64,000 nt of DNA from Chitinibacter sp. SCUT-21 (GTDB taxonomy: Bacteria; Pseudomonadota; Gammaproteobacteria; Burkholderiales; Chitinibacteraceae): the NCBI GenBank assembly GCA_041874755.1, contig CP102611.1, positions 3,038,001-3,102,000 on the forward strand, read 5' to 3'. A program made the translations under genes and the position numbers. Below, one piece after another: positions 53,680 to 62,835 of this stretch; position 1 is the first letter of the stretch; the number at the start of each line of letters is the position of its first letter. Below the pieces are notes generated by a model. It was given only the letters and a program-made list of their open reading frames with translations, was not told the origin of the DNA and ran no database searches.

Positions 53680-55704
53680 CTAAACTTTCAGCAAAGCTTC
53701 GCGCCCGGGCAGCCAACGATCCAAGTGCGGCTGCGCCAATTGCGGGCTGTGCGCCAGAATATCTTCAGCGGTTTCACGAGCGATTTCGAGTAAATCGACG
53801 TCGGCTTCCAAATCGGCAAAGCGTAGCATTGGCACGCCCGATTGCTTGACGCCCGCCAGCTCGCCGGGGCCGCGAATTTGCAAATCTTGCCGCGCAATTT
53901 CAAAACCATCGGTGTGCTCGTAAATCACTTTCAGCCGCGCTTTGGCGGTTTCGCCCAGCGGCGTGGTATAGAGCAAAATACATAGGCTGGCGTGCGCACC
54001 ACGCCCAACGCGGCCGCGTAGCTGGTGCAATTGCGATAAGCCCATCCGTTCGGCGTGCTCGATCACCATTAGGCTGGCATTCGGTACATCAACGCCGACT
54101 TCAATCACCGTGGTCGCGACCAAAACCTGAATTTCATTGCGCGAAAACGCCGCCATCGTCGCCGCTTTCTCGTCCGCTTTCATCCGCCCATGCAGCAGCC
54201 CAACGCTGATGCCTTCTAGTTCTTCCGATAGTTGCGCGTGTGTATCGACCGCAGTTTGCAATTGCAGTGTTTCCGATTCTTCAATCAGCGGGCAAACCCA
54301 ATACACTTGTCGGCCTTCCAGCACTTTGGCCGCGATGCGCTCGATAATTTCATCGCGTCGCGCATCCGAAACCAGTTTGGTGACAATTGGCGTACGCCCC
54401 GGCGGTAATTCGTCGATCACGCTAACGTCCAAATCGGCGTAAAAACTCATCGCCAAAGTGCGTGGAATCGGCGTTGCCGACATCATTAATTGATGCGGGC
54501 TGCCGCCTTTTTCGCGTAGCGCCAAACGCTGCGCAACGCCAAAGCGATGTTGCTCGTCGACAATCGCCAAACCGAGGTTTTTGAGCTCGACGCTGGCTTG
54601 GAAAATTGCGTGCGTGCCGACGAGTAATTGCGCGCTGCCATCGGCTGCGGCGGCCAAGGCTTCGCGTTTTTCTTTCGCTTTCAAGCTGCCCGCCAGCCAG
54701 ACCACTTTGACGCCTAGCGGCGCTAGCCATTGCGATAATTTTTGAAAATGCTGTTCGGCCAAAATCTCGGTTGGCGCCAGCATCGCCACTTGGTAACCCG
54801 CTTCAATCGCGTGACAAGCGGCCACTGCGGCGACAATCGTTTTACCCGCGCCGACATCGCCCTGCAGCAATCTTTGCATTGGGTGTTTTTGCGTTAAATC
54901 GTGGCAAATTTCGAGTAAAACGCGCTTTTGTGCGCCAGTCAGGCCAAACGGCAGATTGCCGATTAATTGCGCCGCCAAACGACCTTCGGGCGCGATTGTT
55001 GGCGCAGTTTTTTCCCGCCGCACTGCGCGAGCAAGGCGCAGCGATAATTGCTGCGCGAGTAATTCGTCGAATTTCAGCCGCTGCCACGCCGGATGCGTGC
55101 GCGCCGTCAGTAAAATTTGTGGAATATCGGGCGTAGGGTTGTGTAGTAGCTTCACGCTGGCGGCAAAGTCGGGCAAATCCAGCGTATCGAGCAGCGCCTT
55201 GGGCAGCGTGTCGCTCAAGGTCGTCGCTTTGAGCGCTTTGGCGATTAAATTGGCGATCTGGTTTTGCGATAAACCCGCTGTCGTTGGGTAAATGGGGCTG
55301 AGCGCCTCTTGCAAGCTGACTTCGCCGCCGACGCGAATTTTCGGGTGCACCATTTCGGGGCCAAAGTAGCCGCGGCGGATTTCGCCATACAGCCGCACGC
55401 GTTTGCCCGCCGCCAGTTGCTGTGCTTGGCTGGGGTAAAAGTTCAGCAAACGAACCATTACCGAGCCGGTCGCATCTTTGACGCGCGCGACCAATTGTTT
55501 GCGCGGTTTGTAGTTGACTTCGCACGATAGCACTTCGCCTTCGATCAACACGCCACCCGCAACAACCTGCGCGTCGGCGATCGTATACAAATGCGTTTCG
55601 TCTTCGTAACGCATCGGTAAATGCAAAACCAAGTCAAAAGGGCGATTGATGCCGATTTTGGCGAGCTTGGCTTGCAAAGGGGCGGGAAGTTTAGCGAAGT
55701 CCAT
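53680..55704 (-). CDS. recG: ATP-dependent DNA helicase RecG
   Basis: 674 residues, slightly short of E. coli RecG (693). The N-terminal wedge/OB domain (about 60-150) holds GGVLIEGEVLS. Walker A is GDVGAGKT near 285, motif II is DEQHRFG near 388, and the C-terminal half has ATTVIEVGVDVPNAS and QLRGRVGRG, followed by the TRG-like DLQIRGPGEL region. It reverses stalled forks and migrates Holliday junctions. It is monocistronic here, 74 bp from the binding-protein gene on the same strand. Confidence 0.97.
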   Translation of the reverse strand: MDFAKLPAPLQAKLAKIGINRPFDLVLHLPMRYEDETHLYTIADAQVVAGGVLIEGEVLSCEVNYKPRKQLVARVKDATGSVMVRLLNFYPSQAQQLAAGKRVRLYGEIRRGYFGPEMVHPKIRVGGEVSLQEALSPIYPTTAGLSQNQIANLIAKALKATTLSDTLPKALLDTLDLPDFAASVKLLHNPTPDIPQILLTARTHPAWQRLKFDELLAQQLSLRLARAVRREKTAPTIAPEGRLAAQLIGNLPFGLTGAQKRVLLEICHDLTQKHPMQRLLQGDVGAGKTIVAAVAACHAIEAGYQVAMLAPTEILAEQHFQKLSQWLAPLGVKVVWLAGSLKAKEKREALAAAADGSAQLLVGTHAIFQASVELKNLGLAIVDEQHRFGVAQRLALREKGGSPHQLMMSATPIPRTLAMSFYADLDVSVIDELPPGRTPIVTKLVSDARRDEIIERIAAKVLEGRQVYWVCPLIEESETLQLQTAVDTHAQLSEELEGISVGLLHGRMKADEKAATMAAFSRNEIQVLVATTVIEVGVDVPNASLMVIEHAERMGLSQLHQLRGRVGRGAHASLCILLYTTPLGETAKARLKVIYEHTDGFEIARQDLQIRGPGELAGVKQSGVPMLRFADLEADVDLLEIARETAEDILAHSPQLAQPHLDRWLPGREALLKV

Positions 55705-55880
55705 TTGTGGAACAATCGTTCTGTGATGTTGGCACTTTAGCGTTTTTTGTATCGACTGACTAGCGTTGGAGGTGCAAATTCATTTGATTTTCCATTTAGG
55801 AAATAGCTTGTCGAATTGATCTTTCAGTCTGGAAATTTGCGTCTACATTCAAAGCAAAGGCTGAAAGTATGGGAGTCTGT

Positions 55881-57623
55881 ATGAACAAGCAAGGCGAAAT
55901 GCACAAAATTAAAAATGAGCAGGAGCTAAAAGACTACCTTGAGCGCGCCAAGGAGCTTGCTGTCATGCCGATTGGTCAAGTGTTGCTGAAGGAGGGCGCG
56001 ATTACCGAAGAGATGCTTAACGATGCAATCAAGCTCAAAAAGGTGCTGCCCGATAAGCGCTTGGGCGATGTATTGCTCGATTTAGGGATGGTGGATAATA
56101 AAACCTTGCAGCTTTTGCTTTATCGCCAGATCGGTATCCCCTCTATTGATCTGGATGGTTTTCTTATCACCCATGAGTTAACCAGTTTATTGCCCGCCGC
56201 AGTGGCTCGCAAAAACAAGGTGTTGCCCTTGCTGAATTTAAATAGCACCTTTGTTGTGGCCTCCGATCATCTGCCCACTCAATTGGTCTACGACGAGCTG
56301 CGTTTTCATTTACAAAAAAACGTGATGATTGTACTGGCCGAACACAGCCAGATAGAAGAAAAAATTCGGCAGTTCTATGACATCATTACCGAAAATCTTG
56401 AGGCGGAAAGTAAAAGCCCCGATCGCATCGTTAATAATGATGCTCGTATCTGGCAAGAGGCGGAATATTTAGCCAAACAAACGCCGATCGTTAAATTAGT
56501 CAATTCGATATTTACCGAGGCAATTACGCTCGGCGCTTCTGATATCCACCTTCGGCCTACGGATAGTGACGTTAAATTGTCATTTCGCATCGATGGCGAA
56601 CTACACGCAGCGCGCTCGATTGAAAAGCATTTGCAAGCGGCACTGATTAGCCGCATTAAGATTTTGGCCACAATGAATATTGCCGAGCATCGCATGCCGC
56701 AGGATGGGCGAATATTGATTCAGGTAAACGATCAGGAAATCGATTTACGCGTCTCGATTATGCCCACCTTACATGGTGAAAATGCCGTCATCCGGGTACT
56801 GGGCGGCAATAAATCCTTGCTGAGTTTAGAGGATATTGGCTATAGCGGGCACGATTTACAACGTATCAAAGAGATGGTGCATAAAGAAAGTGGGTTGGTG
56901 CTGGTCACCGGCCCGACTGGCTCGGGCAAGAGCACCACTTTATATAGCATGCTTCATGCCGTGGCGCGCGACGGAATTAATGTGGTGACGATTGAAGATC
57001 CCATTGAGTTTCATCAGCCCAAGATGGTACAGGTGCAGTTATTATCGTCACAGGGCTTTGGCTTTCCGCAAACGCTGCGGCACGTTCTGCGGCAAGACCC
57101 TGATGTGATTATGATCGGTGAGATCCGCGACGCCGAAACGGCGCAGTTGGCATTTGAAGCAGCATTGACAGGGCATTTGGTGCTGAGCACTTTGCATACC
57201 ACGTCGGCTTGCGGCACGATACCGCGCTTAATGGAGTTGGGTATTTCGCCGCAAATTTTGAAATCGGCTTTGCTCGGGGTGTTGGCGCAGCGTTTGGTTC
57301 GCCACAATTGTCCGCACTGTTTACAGCACGAAGTGATTTCTGAATTGGTGCAAAGCAAATTAGGGCTGAAAGACACCAGCGCATATCGGATTGGGAAGGG
57401 GTGCAAGCAATGTAAACAATATGGCTTTAAAGGTCGCCTTGCTGTTTATGAATTGTTTGAGCCCGATGCCGCGCTGCGCGAGCATTTTTCATCGAGCATT
57501 ACCGAGTATCAACTGTTTAAATTAGCCAGCGCCGCAGGAATGAAATCCATGCTGCGCTATGGACATGAATTAGCGCTGCAAGGAAAAGTCTCGCTGCTCG
57601 ATGTGTACCGCGCGTGCAGTTAA
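55881..57623 (+). CDS. PilB/GspE-family type II secretion or type IV pilus ATPase
   Basis: 580 residues from the ATG at 55881, which has GGGAG 5 bp upstream; an ATG 12 bp earlier lacks one. An MshEN N-terminal domain lies at about 40-150 ([19 protein letters not shown]). The ATPase core has Walker [10 protein letters not shown] near 345, the Asp box EDPIEFHQ, and the His box [10 protein letters not shown] four-cysteine zinc site (CPHC near 477, CKQC near 508) is present as in PilB/GspE. It powers pilus extension or secretion. No pilin, PilC or secretin genes adjoin, so the machine it serves lies elsewhere. Confidence 0.88.
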   Translation: MNKQGEMHKIKNEQELKDYLERAKELAVMPIGQVLLKEGAITEEMLNDAIKLKKVLPDKRLGDVLLDLGMVDNKTLQLLLYRQIGIPSIDLDGFLITHELTSLLPAAVARKNKVLPLLNLNSTFVVASDHLPTQLVYDELRFHLQKNVMIVLAEHSQIEEKIRQFYDIITENLEAESKSPDRIVNNDARIWQEAEYLAKQTPIVKLVNSIFTEAITLGASDIHLRPTDSDVKLSFRIDGELHAARSIEKHLQAALISRIKILATMNIAEHRMPQDGRILIQVNDQEIDLRVSIMPTLHGENAVIRVLGGNKSLLSLEDIGYSGHDLQRIKEMVHKESGLVLVTGPTGSGKSTTLYSMLHAVARDGINVVTIEDPIEFHQPKMVQVQLLSSQGFGFPQTLRHVLRQDPDVIMIGEIRDAETAQLAFEAALTGHLVLSTLHTTSACGTIPRLMELGISPQILKSALLGVLAQRLVRHNCPHCLQHEVISELVQSKLGLKDTSAYRIGKGCKQCKQYGFKGRLAVYELFEPDAALREHFSSSITEYQLFKLASAAGMKSMLRYGHELALQGKVSLLDVYRACS

Positions 57624-58135
57624 GGCTTGCGCGGCAATTTGGCTAGAAAACGATCGAATGATCGACCGAATGCTTGTCGATCACTCTGGCTAAATGGCGC
57701 CGGCCCACCGATATGCCGACCTTCGCTGGGCATACTGCTGCGCAGCTCTTCCATAAAATCGCGCATATTCAGCCGCTCGCGGATGTTTTCTGCCGAGTAA
57801 AATTCGCCACGCGGATTGAGCGCGGCGACATTTTTCTCGACCACGCGTGCTGCCAGCGGTATATCGGCGGTAATCACTAAATCGCCTGGCAAAGCCTGCT
57901 CGACAATCCAATGATCGGCTTCATCAAAACCGTGCGCCACTTGTACGGCGCGAATTACCTTGGACGGCGGGACGCGCAGCAATTGATTGGCCACCAGCAC
58001 CGTCGGCAATGCTAAGCGTTCCGCAGCACGGAAAATGATTTCTTTAATCACAACCGGGCAAGCGTCGGCGTCGACCCAAATATGCGGCCTGCGGGTATTG
58101 CCCGCTAGTTCAGATCCAGTTTGTTCTGTAGTCAT
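57620..58135 (-). CDS. YaiI/YqxD family protein (UPF0178)
   Basis: 171 residues. The UPF0178 core starts at [15 protein letters not shown] and continues [26 protein letters not shown] with [23 protein letters not shown]; it resembles a NYN/PIN-type nuclease fold, but activity is not established. Family members begin right at the VDADACP strand, whereas this one has about 17 extra residues ([17 protein letters not shown]) that coincide with the dispersed repeat copy 10. It overlaps the patatin gene by 4 bp and is last in the trmO-patatin-yaiI unit. Confidence 0.85.
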   Translation of the reverse strand: MTTEQTGSELAGNTRRPHIWVDADACPVVIKEIIFRAAERLALPTVLVANQLLRVPPSKVIRAVQVAHGFDEADHWIVEQALPGDLVITADIPLAARVVEKNVAALNPRGEFYSAENIRERLNMRDFMEELRSSMPSEGRHIGGPAPFSQSDRQAFGRSFDRFLAKLPRKP

Positions 58136-58142
58136 ATACCCT
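58092..58142. repeat. 51-bp dispersed boundary repeat, copy 10
   Basis: Begins CGGGTATTGCCCGCTAG and ends GTCATATACCCTG; terminal inverted repeat GGGTAT / ATACCC. It spans the patatin stop (58132-58134) and the yaiI-like start codon (58133-58135), and codes for the extra N-terminus of the YaiI-like protein. Length and ends match the other copies. Confidence 0.55.
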
Positions 58143-59025
58143 GCTTGCGTTCGAGCAGTTTTTTCCGGATTTGCGGCAAGGCGGCCAAAGCGGCTTTTTC
58201 ACCTTCTAAAATGGCGACGTTTTTCTGGTCAAAATCTGCGGCGCCAATTTTGCCGACTTTCGGGCGAATCACAATATCGGCACGGGCCAGCTCTTGTTCG
58301 CCCAGTTTTTGCCCCATGATGACAATCGCTTGGTTCATCATGCCCAAGGTGCTGGTCGATGATTTGCCGGTGGCTTTGGCCGAAATATCGACGGCGATGA
58401 CAAAGTTTGCGCCCAATTGGCGCGCAGCATCGACTGGCACAGGGCTAACAACGCCACCGTCGACGTATTTACGCGGGCCAATCAGAGTCGGTGCGAAAAT
58501 ACCCGGAATGCTGCTTGACGCGCGCACCGCTTGGCCGACGTTCCCGCGGGTAAATACCACGCGATTGCCGTTATCCAAGTCGGTGGCAACGGCTGCAAAG
58601 GGTTTGGCGAGCTTTTCAAAGGGCTTATTGCCAATTTGCGCGTTGACATAGTCTTGCAGTTTTTGCCCTTTCACCAGTCCGCCGCCAAGTAAATTGACGT
58701 CACGAATTTGGCTTTCGTCGAGCGCGACGGCTTTTTCTTGTAGATCAAACACATTGATGCCGCTGGCGTACAAGCTACCGACGACGCTGCCGGCGCTGGT
58801 GCCGCTAACGACTTCGACTTTAATGCCATTGGCTTCGAGCATTTTAATCACGCCAATATGCGCAAAGCCTTTGGCCGCGCCGCCACCTAAGGCTAGGCCG
58901 ATTTTGATCGGCGCGGGTGTGGGAGTGGGGGCGGATGGTGCAACCGGTTGTGGATTGGTCGTAATACAAGCGCTAAGCACGATTGCAGCGCTTAAACTTA
59001 GCAATGTGATTTTAATTTTGCTCAT
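58132..59025 (-). CDS. Patatin-like phospholipase, lipoprotein
   Basis: 297 residues. A lipoprotein signal peptide ends in LSAC, then a Pro-rich linker ([15 protein letters not shown]) leads to a patatin domain (about 42-220). The oxyanion loop is [17 protein letters not shown], the nucleophile Ser is in GTSAGS near 75, and the Asp of the dyad is in YVDGGVVSP near 187. It is a RssA-like acyl hydrolase, tethered to a membrane and facing the periplasm. It overlaps trmO and the yaiI-like gene by 4 bp on both sides. Confidence 0.9.
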   Translation of the reverse strand: MSKIKITLLSLSAAIVLSACITTNPQPVAPSAPTPTPAPIKIGLALGGGAAKGFAHIGVIKMLEANGIKVEVVSGTSAGSVVGSLYASGINVFDLQEKAVALDESQIRDVNLLGGGLVKGQKLQDYVNAQIGNKPFEKLAKPFAAVATDLDNGNRVVFTRGNVGQAVRASSSIPGIFAPTLIGPRKYVDGGVVSPVPVDAARQLGANFVIAVDISAKATGKSSTSTLGMMNQAIVIMGQKLGEQELARADIVIRPKVGKIGAADFDQKNVAILEGEKAALAALPQIRKKLLERKQGI

Positions 59026-59771
59026 TTTTTACCTTCAAACTGAGGTGCCGTTGCTAGAGGAAGATGGGATTGTGCAAAAACAAGTTCTAGCGATTCAACC
59101 CATGCGGTTTGTCCATCGCAACGCCACTTCACGTCATAATCATAAAGGCGTACGCCATAGGTGCGGTATGGGTCGCTAGCGTATGCTGGTCTTGGATCTT
59201 GGGCCAATACCTCGGTAATTAATTGCCGAAAATGCGAGTGCGAGCTGGCCGTGATTTGCTGCATGGCTAAGGCGGAAAACTCAACCGCTAATTGCTCAGG
59301 CTCACCGCGAACAAAGCCTGATTTTGCGTCATTCACGCTTTCGACAAATGGAATATACGGTTTGATATCGACAATCGGCGTGCCGTCGACCAAATCAACG
59401 CCGCCAAAGTGCAGGGTGACGCCATCACTGCAATCAATATCGATCAGTTGAACTAAAGATAAGCCCAAAGAATTAGGACGAAACGGGCTGCGGCTGGCAA
59501 ATACGCCGACTTTGGCGTTGCCGCCCAAGCGCGGTGGGCGCACGGTGGGCGACCATTGCCCGGCGACTTCATGAAAAACAAAGCTCAGCCATACATGCGA
59601 GAAATCGCCCAAACCGCGCACGCATTCGGCGCGGTTATACGGCGCTAGTAGGCGCAGCGTACCGATGGCATGCGGTGCAAGGCGTGGCTGGCGCGGAATG
59701 CCAAACTTATCGGCAAAAGGCGTCGCAACATAGCCAATTGGCTCAATGGAGTAGGAAAGATTCGTGTTCAC
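59022..59771 (-). CDS. trmO: tRNA (t6A37) N6-methyltransferase TrmO (TsaA/YaeB)
   Basis: 249 residues with a GTG start at 59771. The TrmO beta-barrel shows IEPIGYVATPFADKFGIPRQP, LGDFSHVWLSFVFHE and the SAM site region FASRSPFRPNSLGLSLVQL, with DLVDGTPIVDIKPYIPFVES. The enzyme methylates t6A37 in tRNA-Thr(GGU) using SAM. It begins a three-gene unit with the patatin and yaiI-like genes, all overlapping by ATGA or equivalent 4-bp joins. An 11-bp hairpin lies just upstream of its start. Confidence 0.93.
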   Translation of the reverse strand: MNTNLSYSIEPIGYVATPFADKFGIPRQPRLAPHAIGTLRLLAPYNRAECVRGLGDFSHVWLSFVFHEVAGQWSPTVRPPRLGGNAKVGVFASRSPFRPNSLGLSLVQLIDIDCSDGVTLHFGGVDLVDGTPIVDIKPYIPFVESVNDAKSGFVRGEPEQLAVEFSALAMQQITASSHSHFRQLITEVLAQDPRPAYASDPYRTYGVRLYDYDVKWRCDGQTAWVESLELVFAQSHLPLATAPQFEGKK

Positions 59772-59782
59772 CAGCGCATTGT

Positions 59783-59819
59783 GCCCAATCTAGCGCCGAA
59801 GCAATAGCCTAGATTGGGC
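59783..59819. other. Inverted repeat upstream of trmO
   Basis: Perfect 11-bp arms GCCCAATCTAG / CTAGATTGGGC with a 15-nt loop, between the end of the sodium symporter gene and the trmO GTG. On the minus strand no T-run follows, so it is either a weak terminator for the symporter or a leader hairpin of trmO. Confidence 0.6.
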
Positions 59820-59838
59820 TTTATACACGGTAAATATG

Positions 59839-61158
59839 TTACAGACTGTGAATCCAGATTGCGCCAATCACCACCGGTGAAACCCACGCGCACACAATGC
59901 GGAACGACGGCAAGATGCGCGCTGAACCTTCTGCTTGCATATCTTGTGTCACGCGCGGCCAAATCGCCCAGCCGACAAACAAGGCCGATAGCAAGCCACC
60001 GGCTGGCAACATGATATTGCTGGCGGCGTAGTCCATCAGATCAAACGGATTTTTACCAAACAGCAGGAAGTCTTTGAGTACGCCAAACGACAAAGCGGCA
60101 GGAATACTAAATACAAAGACGCTTAAGCCGGCTGCCCAGGTTGCGGTTTTGCGGGCAAAGCCAAATTCGTCAATCAAGAACGCCACGATAGGCTCTAAAA
60201 TCGAAACCGATGAAGTGAGCGCAGCAAAAATCAACAATAAGAAGAAGGCAATCGCAAACAACTGACCAAATGGCATTTGAGCAAAAATGGCGGGCATCGT
60301 AATAAAGGTCAGGCCAGGCCCAGCGCTTGGGTCCACATTAAATGCAAATACTGCAGGCAGTACGAGCAAGCCAGCAAAAATACACGCCAATGTGGCCAGC
60401 AGGGTAATCCACAGCGAGGTTTTACTCAAATTGGTTTCCGGTGCTACGTATGAGCCGTAGGCGATAATTAGGCCGCCGCCGACTGATAGAGAGAACATCG
60501 CCAGACCCATGGCGTCGAGCACCATATCGGAATTAATTTGTGAGAAATCCGGCGTGAGAAAATAAGCCACACCTTCCATCGCACCCGGTAAAGTTAATGA
60601 GCGCGCGATCAGCACCAACATCAGGCCGAACAGCAGCGGCATTAAGACCTTACTCCAGCGCTCAATCCCTTTTTCTACGCCACACAACACCACCCACATC
60701 GTTACGCCCAAAAACAGCACCGTGTAGAGAATCGCCTGTGCGGGATCTGCAATAAATTGACCAAATAAAGCACCCAGCTGATCAACATTGCTGGTAATCG
60801 CTGCACCAGTGATTGACTGGTACAAATAGGCAAAGGTCCAACCGCCGACGACCGAATAGAACGATAAAATTACAAACGAGCACAGCACCGATAAGCGTCC
60901 CGCCCATGGCCAGAGGCCACCTTTGAGATCGCGGTAGGCGGTGGTCGCCGATTTTTGCGCCGCACGGCCGATAATCATTTCAGCCAATAGCATGCCGATA
61001 CCCACGGTGAAGACACACGCTAAGTAGACGAGCAAAAATGCGCCACCGCCATTTTTACCTGCCATATACGGAAATTTCCAGATGGCTCCCAAGCCGACGG
61101 CAGAGCCTGCCGTGGCTAGAATAAAGCCGAGTTTTGAACCCCAATTTGCTCTTTTCAT
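59839..61158 (-). CDS. Neurotransmitter:sodium symporter (NSS) family transporter
   Basis: 439 residues with about 11 membrane helices. The N-terminal pattern WGSKLGFILATAGSAVGLGAIWKFPYMAGKNGGGAF (split: GSAVGLGAIWKFPY holds the unwound TM1 substrate and sodium site) is the NSS signature. LSVGGGLIIAYGSY and FALLTSSVSILEPIV-type sequence (FAALTSSVSILEP) follow. Members such as LeuT, TnaT or MhsT import amino acids with sodium. The ligand is not deducible. It is divergent from argJ. Confidence 0.92.
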   Translation of the reverse strand: MKRANWGSKLGFILATAGSAVGLGAIWKFPYMAGKNGGGAFLLVYLACVFTVGIGMLLAEMIIGRAAQKSATTAYRDLKGGLWPWAGRLSVLCSFVILSFYSVVGGWTFAYLYQSITGAAITSNVDQLGALFGQFIADPAQAILYTVLFLGVTMWVVLCGVEKGIERWSKVLMPLLFGLMLVLIARSLTLPGAMEGVAYFLTPDFSQINSDMVLDAMGLAMFSLSVGGGLIIAYGSYVAPETNLSKTSLWITLLATLACIFAGLLVLPAVFAFNVDPSAGPGLTFITMPAIFAQMPFGQLFAIAFFLLLIFAALTSSVSILEPIVAFLIDEFGFARKTATWAAGLSVFVFSIPAALSFGVLKDFLLFGKNPFDLMDYAASNIMLPAGGLLSALFVGWAIWPRVTQDMQAEGSARILPSFRIVCAWVSPVVIGAIWIHSL

Positions 61159-61373
61159 ACGCGAATACCTGAGTTGTGCTTCAAATTAGTTTGCCATGCA
61201 GTACATTGTCATGACGAACTACAAGTGCCAGAAAGATAGTGATTTAATTACTTTTAATCTGAAGCCGATTTTAGCCATCAGTTCCCACTCGCGAGTTGGC
61301 GATATCCCCAATAAAATCACAGAAAATCAGGCTTTTTTCGGTGAAAATGCTTAATTCCGTCATCCCCTTGCGT

Positions 61374-61379
61374 TACAAT
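61374..61379 (+). promoter_or_regulatory. Candidate -10 of the argJ promoter
   Basis: TACAAT about 48 bp before the argJ ATG, with a weak -35 TTAATT 17 bp upstream. No ArgR box is evident. TTTTGGAGC just before the ATG is the ribosome binding site. Confidence 0.4.
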
Positions 61380-61426
61380 TGCGGATTCTTGCTCGGTAAA
61401 GAGTCAATTATTGTTTTGGAGCTACT

Positions 61427-62656
61427 ATGCCTGTAAATATTGCCCCGCTTGATCCTGCGGCTTTGTTGCCCATCGCTGGTGTTGAAATTGGAATTGCCTC
61501 GGCAGGGATTAAAAAAGTAGGGCGCAAAGACACGACTTTATTCCGCATTGCGCCGGGATCGCGTGTAGCAGGCGTGTTTACCCTCAATCGCTTTTGCGCG
61601 GCACCAGTACGTTTGTGCCAGGAGTATCTGGCTGCAGGTCAGGAGATCCGTGCCTTGGTGATCAATACTGGTAATGCCAATGCCGGCACTGGCGTTGATG
61701 GCATGCAACGCGCGCAAGCGATTTGTGCTGCGACTGCGGCGCAATTGGGTGTCAAAACCGAGCAAGTATTGCCGTTCTCAACTGGTGTGATTTTAGAGCC
61801 GCTCCCTAGCGACAAAATTATTGCGGTGCTACCCGATGCTGAAGCGAATTTCTCCGCCAGCAATTGGGCTGAAGCTGCCAGCAGCATTATGACCACCGAT
61901 ATCGTGCCGAAAGCCACGAGCACGCAAGTGAATATCGGCGGCAAAACCGTGACGATTACCGGTATCGCCAAAGGTTCGGGCATGATTCACCCGAATATGG
62001 CGACGATGCTGGGCTACGTGGCGACGGACGCGGCGATTAGCCAGCCATTGCTGCAGCAAATGCTCAAATACGCAGCCGACCATTCATTCAACAGCATTAC
62101 CGTGGATGGTGACACCAGCACCAACGACAGCTTTATTCTGATCGCCACTGGCCAAGCGGGGAATGCTGAAGTTGTTGACGCCAACAGTGCCGATTTTGCC
62201 GCTCTGCAAGCAGCAGTGGTGCAAGTATCACAATTTTTGGCGCAAGCGATTGTGCGCGACGGCGAAGGCGCGACGAAATTCATTACGATCAATGTTGAAG
62301 GCGGCGCAAGCTACCAAGAATGTAAAAACATTGGCTACGCGATTGGCCGCTCGCCACTGGTGAAAACGGCGTTTTTTGCCTCTGACCCTAACTTGGGCCG
62401 CATCTTGGCGGCGATTGGCTATGCTGGTATCGACGATTTGAATGTCGATAATATTGAAGTGCGTTTGGACGATGTGCTGGTTGCGATTAACGGTGGTCGC
62501 AATCCAGAATACCAAGAAAGCCAAGGTCAAGCGGTGATGAATAAGGCGGAAATCGCGATCAATATCAAACTCAATCGTGGCGAGCACAAAGGCACCGTTT
62601 GGAGCTGCGATTTCTCTTACGATTACGTCAAAATCAACGCGGAATATCGCAGCTAA
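61427..62656 (+). CDS. argJ: Bifunctional glutamate N-acetyltransferase / amino-acid N-acetyltransferase ArgJ
   Basis: 409 residues, full length. The self-cleavage site is [15 protein letters not shown], where Thr193 becomes the N-terminal nucleophile of the beta chain. The oxyanion-hole Thr-Gly lies in [11 protein letters not shown]. The C-terminus carries [15 protein letters not shown]. The enzyme recycles the acetyl group from N-acetylornithine to glutamate in arginine synthesis, and many forms also make N-acetylglutamate from acetyl-CoA. It is alone, with GGAGC upstream and a strong terminator downstream. Confidence 0.97.
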   Translation: MPVNIAPLDPAALLPIAGVEIGIASAGIKKVGRKDTTLFRIAPGSRVAGVFTLNRFCAAPVRLCQEYLAAGQEIRALVINTGNANAGTGVDGMQRAQAICAATAAQLGVKTEQVLPFSTGVILEPLPSDKIIAVLPDAEANFSASNWAEAASSIMTTDIVPKATSTQVNIGGKTVTITGIAKGSGMIHPNMATMLGYVATDAAISQPLLQQMLKYAADHSFNSITVDGDTSTNDSFILIATGQAGNAEVVDANSADFAALQAAVVQVSQFLAQAIVRDGEGATKFITINVEGGASYQECKNIGYAIGRSPLVKTAFFASDPNLGRILAAIGYAGIDDLNVDNIEVRLDDVLVAINGGRNPEYQESQGQAVMNKAEIAINIKLNRGEHKGTVWSCDFSYDYVKINAEYRS

Positions 62657-62678
62657 TTTTGATTCAAGGCACAACCAG

Positions 62679-62717
62679 AGAGCGAGATACCTATACGGGT
62701 ATCTCGCTCTTTTTATT
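62679..62717 (+). terminator. Rho-independent terminator after argJ
   Basis: Stem AGAGCGAGATACC / GGGTATCTCGCTCT with a short TATAC-containing loop, followed by T5. Its right arm is the left end of boundary repeat copy 9. Confidence 0.93.
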
Positions 62718-62747
62718 TAAAATTATAAGATAGCAATATATACCCAG
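62697..62747. repeat. 51-bp dispersed boundary repeat, copy 9
   Basis: Begins GGGTATCTCGCTCTTTTT and ends GCAATATATACCCAG; on the minus strand it starts CTGGGTATATATTGCTATC, matching the consensus. Terminal inverted repeat GGGTAT / ATACCC. Overlaps the right arm of the argJ terminator, so the element supplies part of that terminator. Confidence 0.6.
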
Positions 62748-62835
62748 CCTTCGAGGTTAGCTTGCAAAGCCCTTATTTGCACTGAGTCAGTGGATGACTA
62801 TAGTAAAGCAATAGTTTTTACTGAGCGCATTGGGC

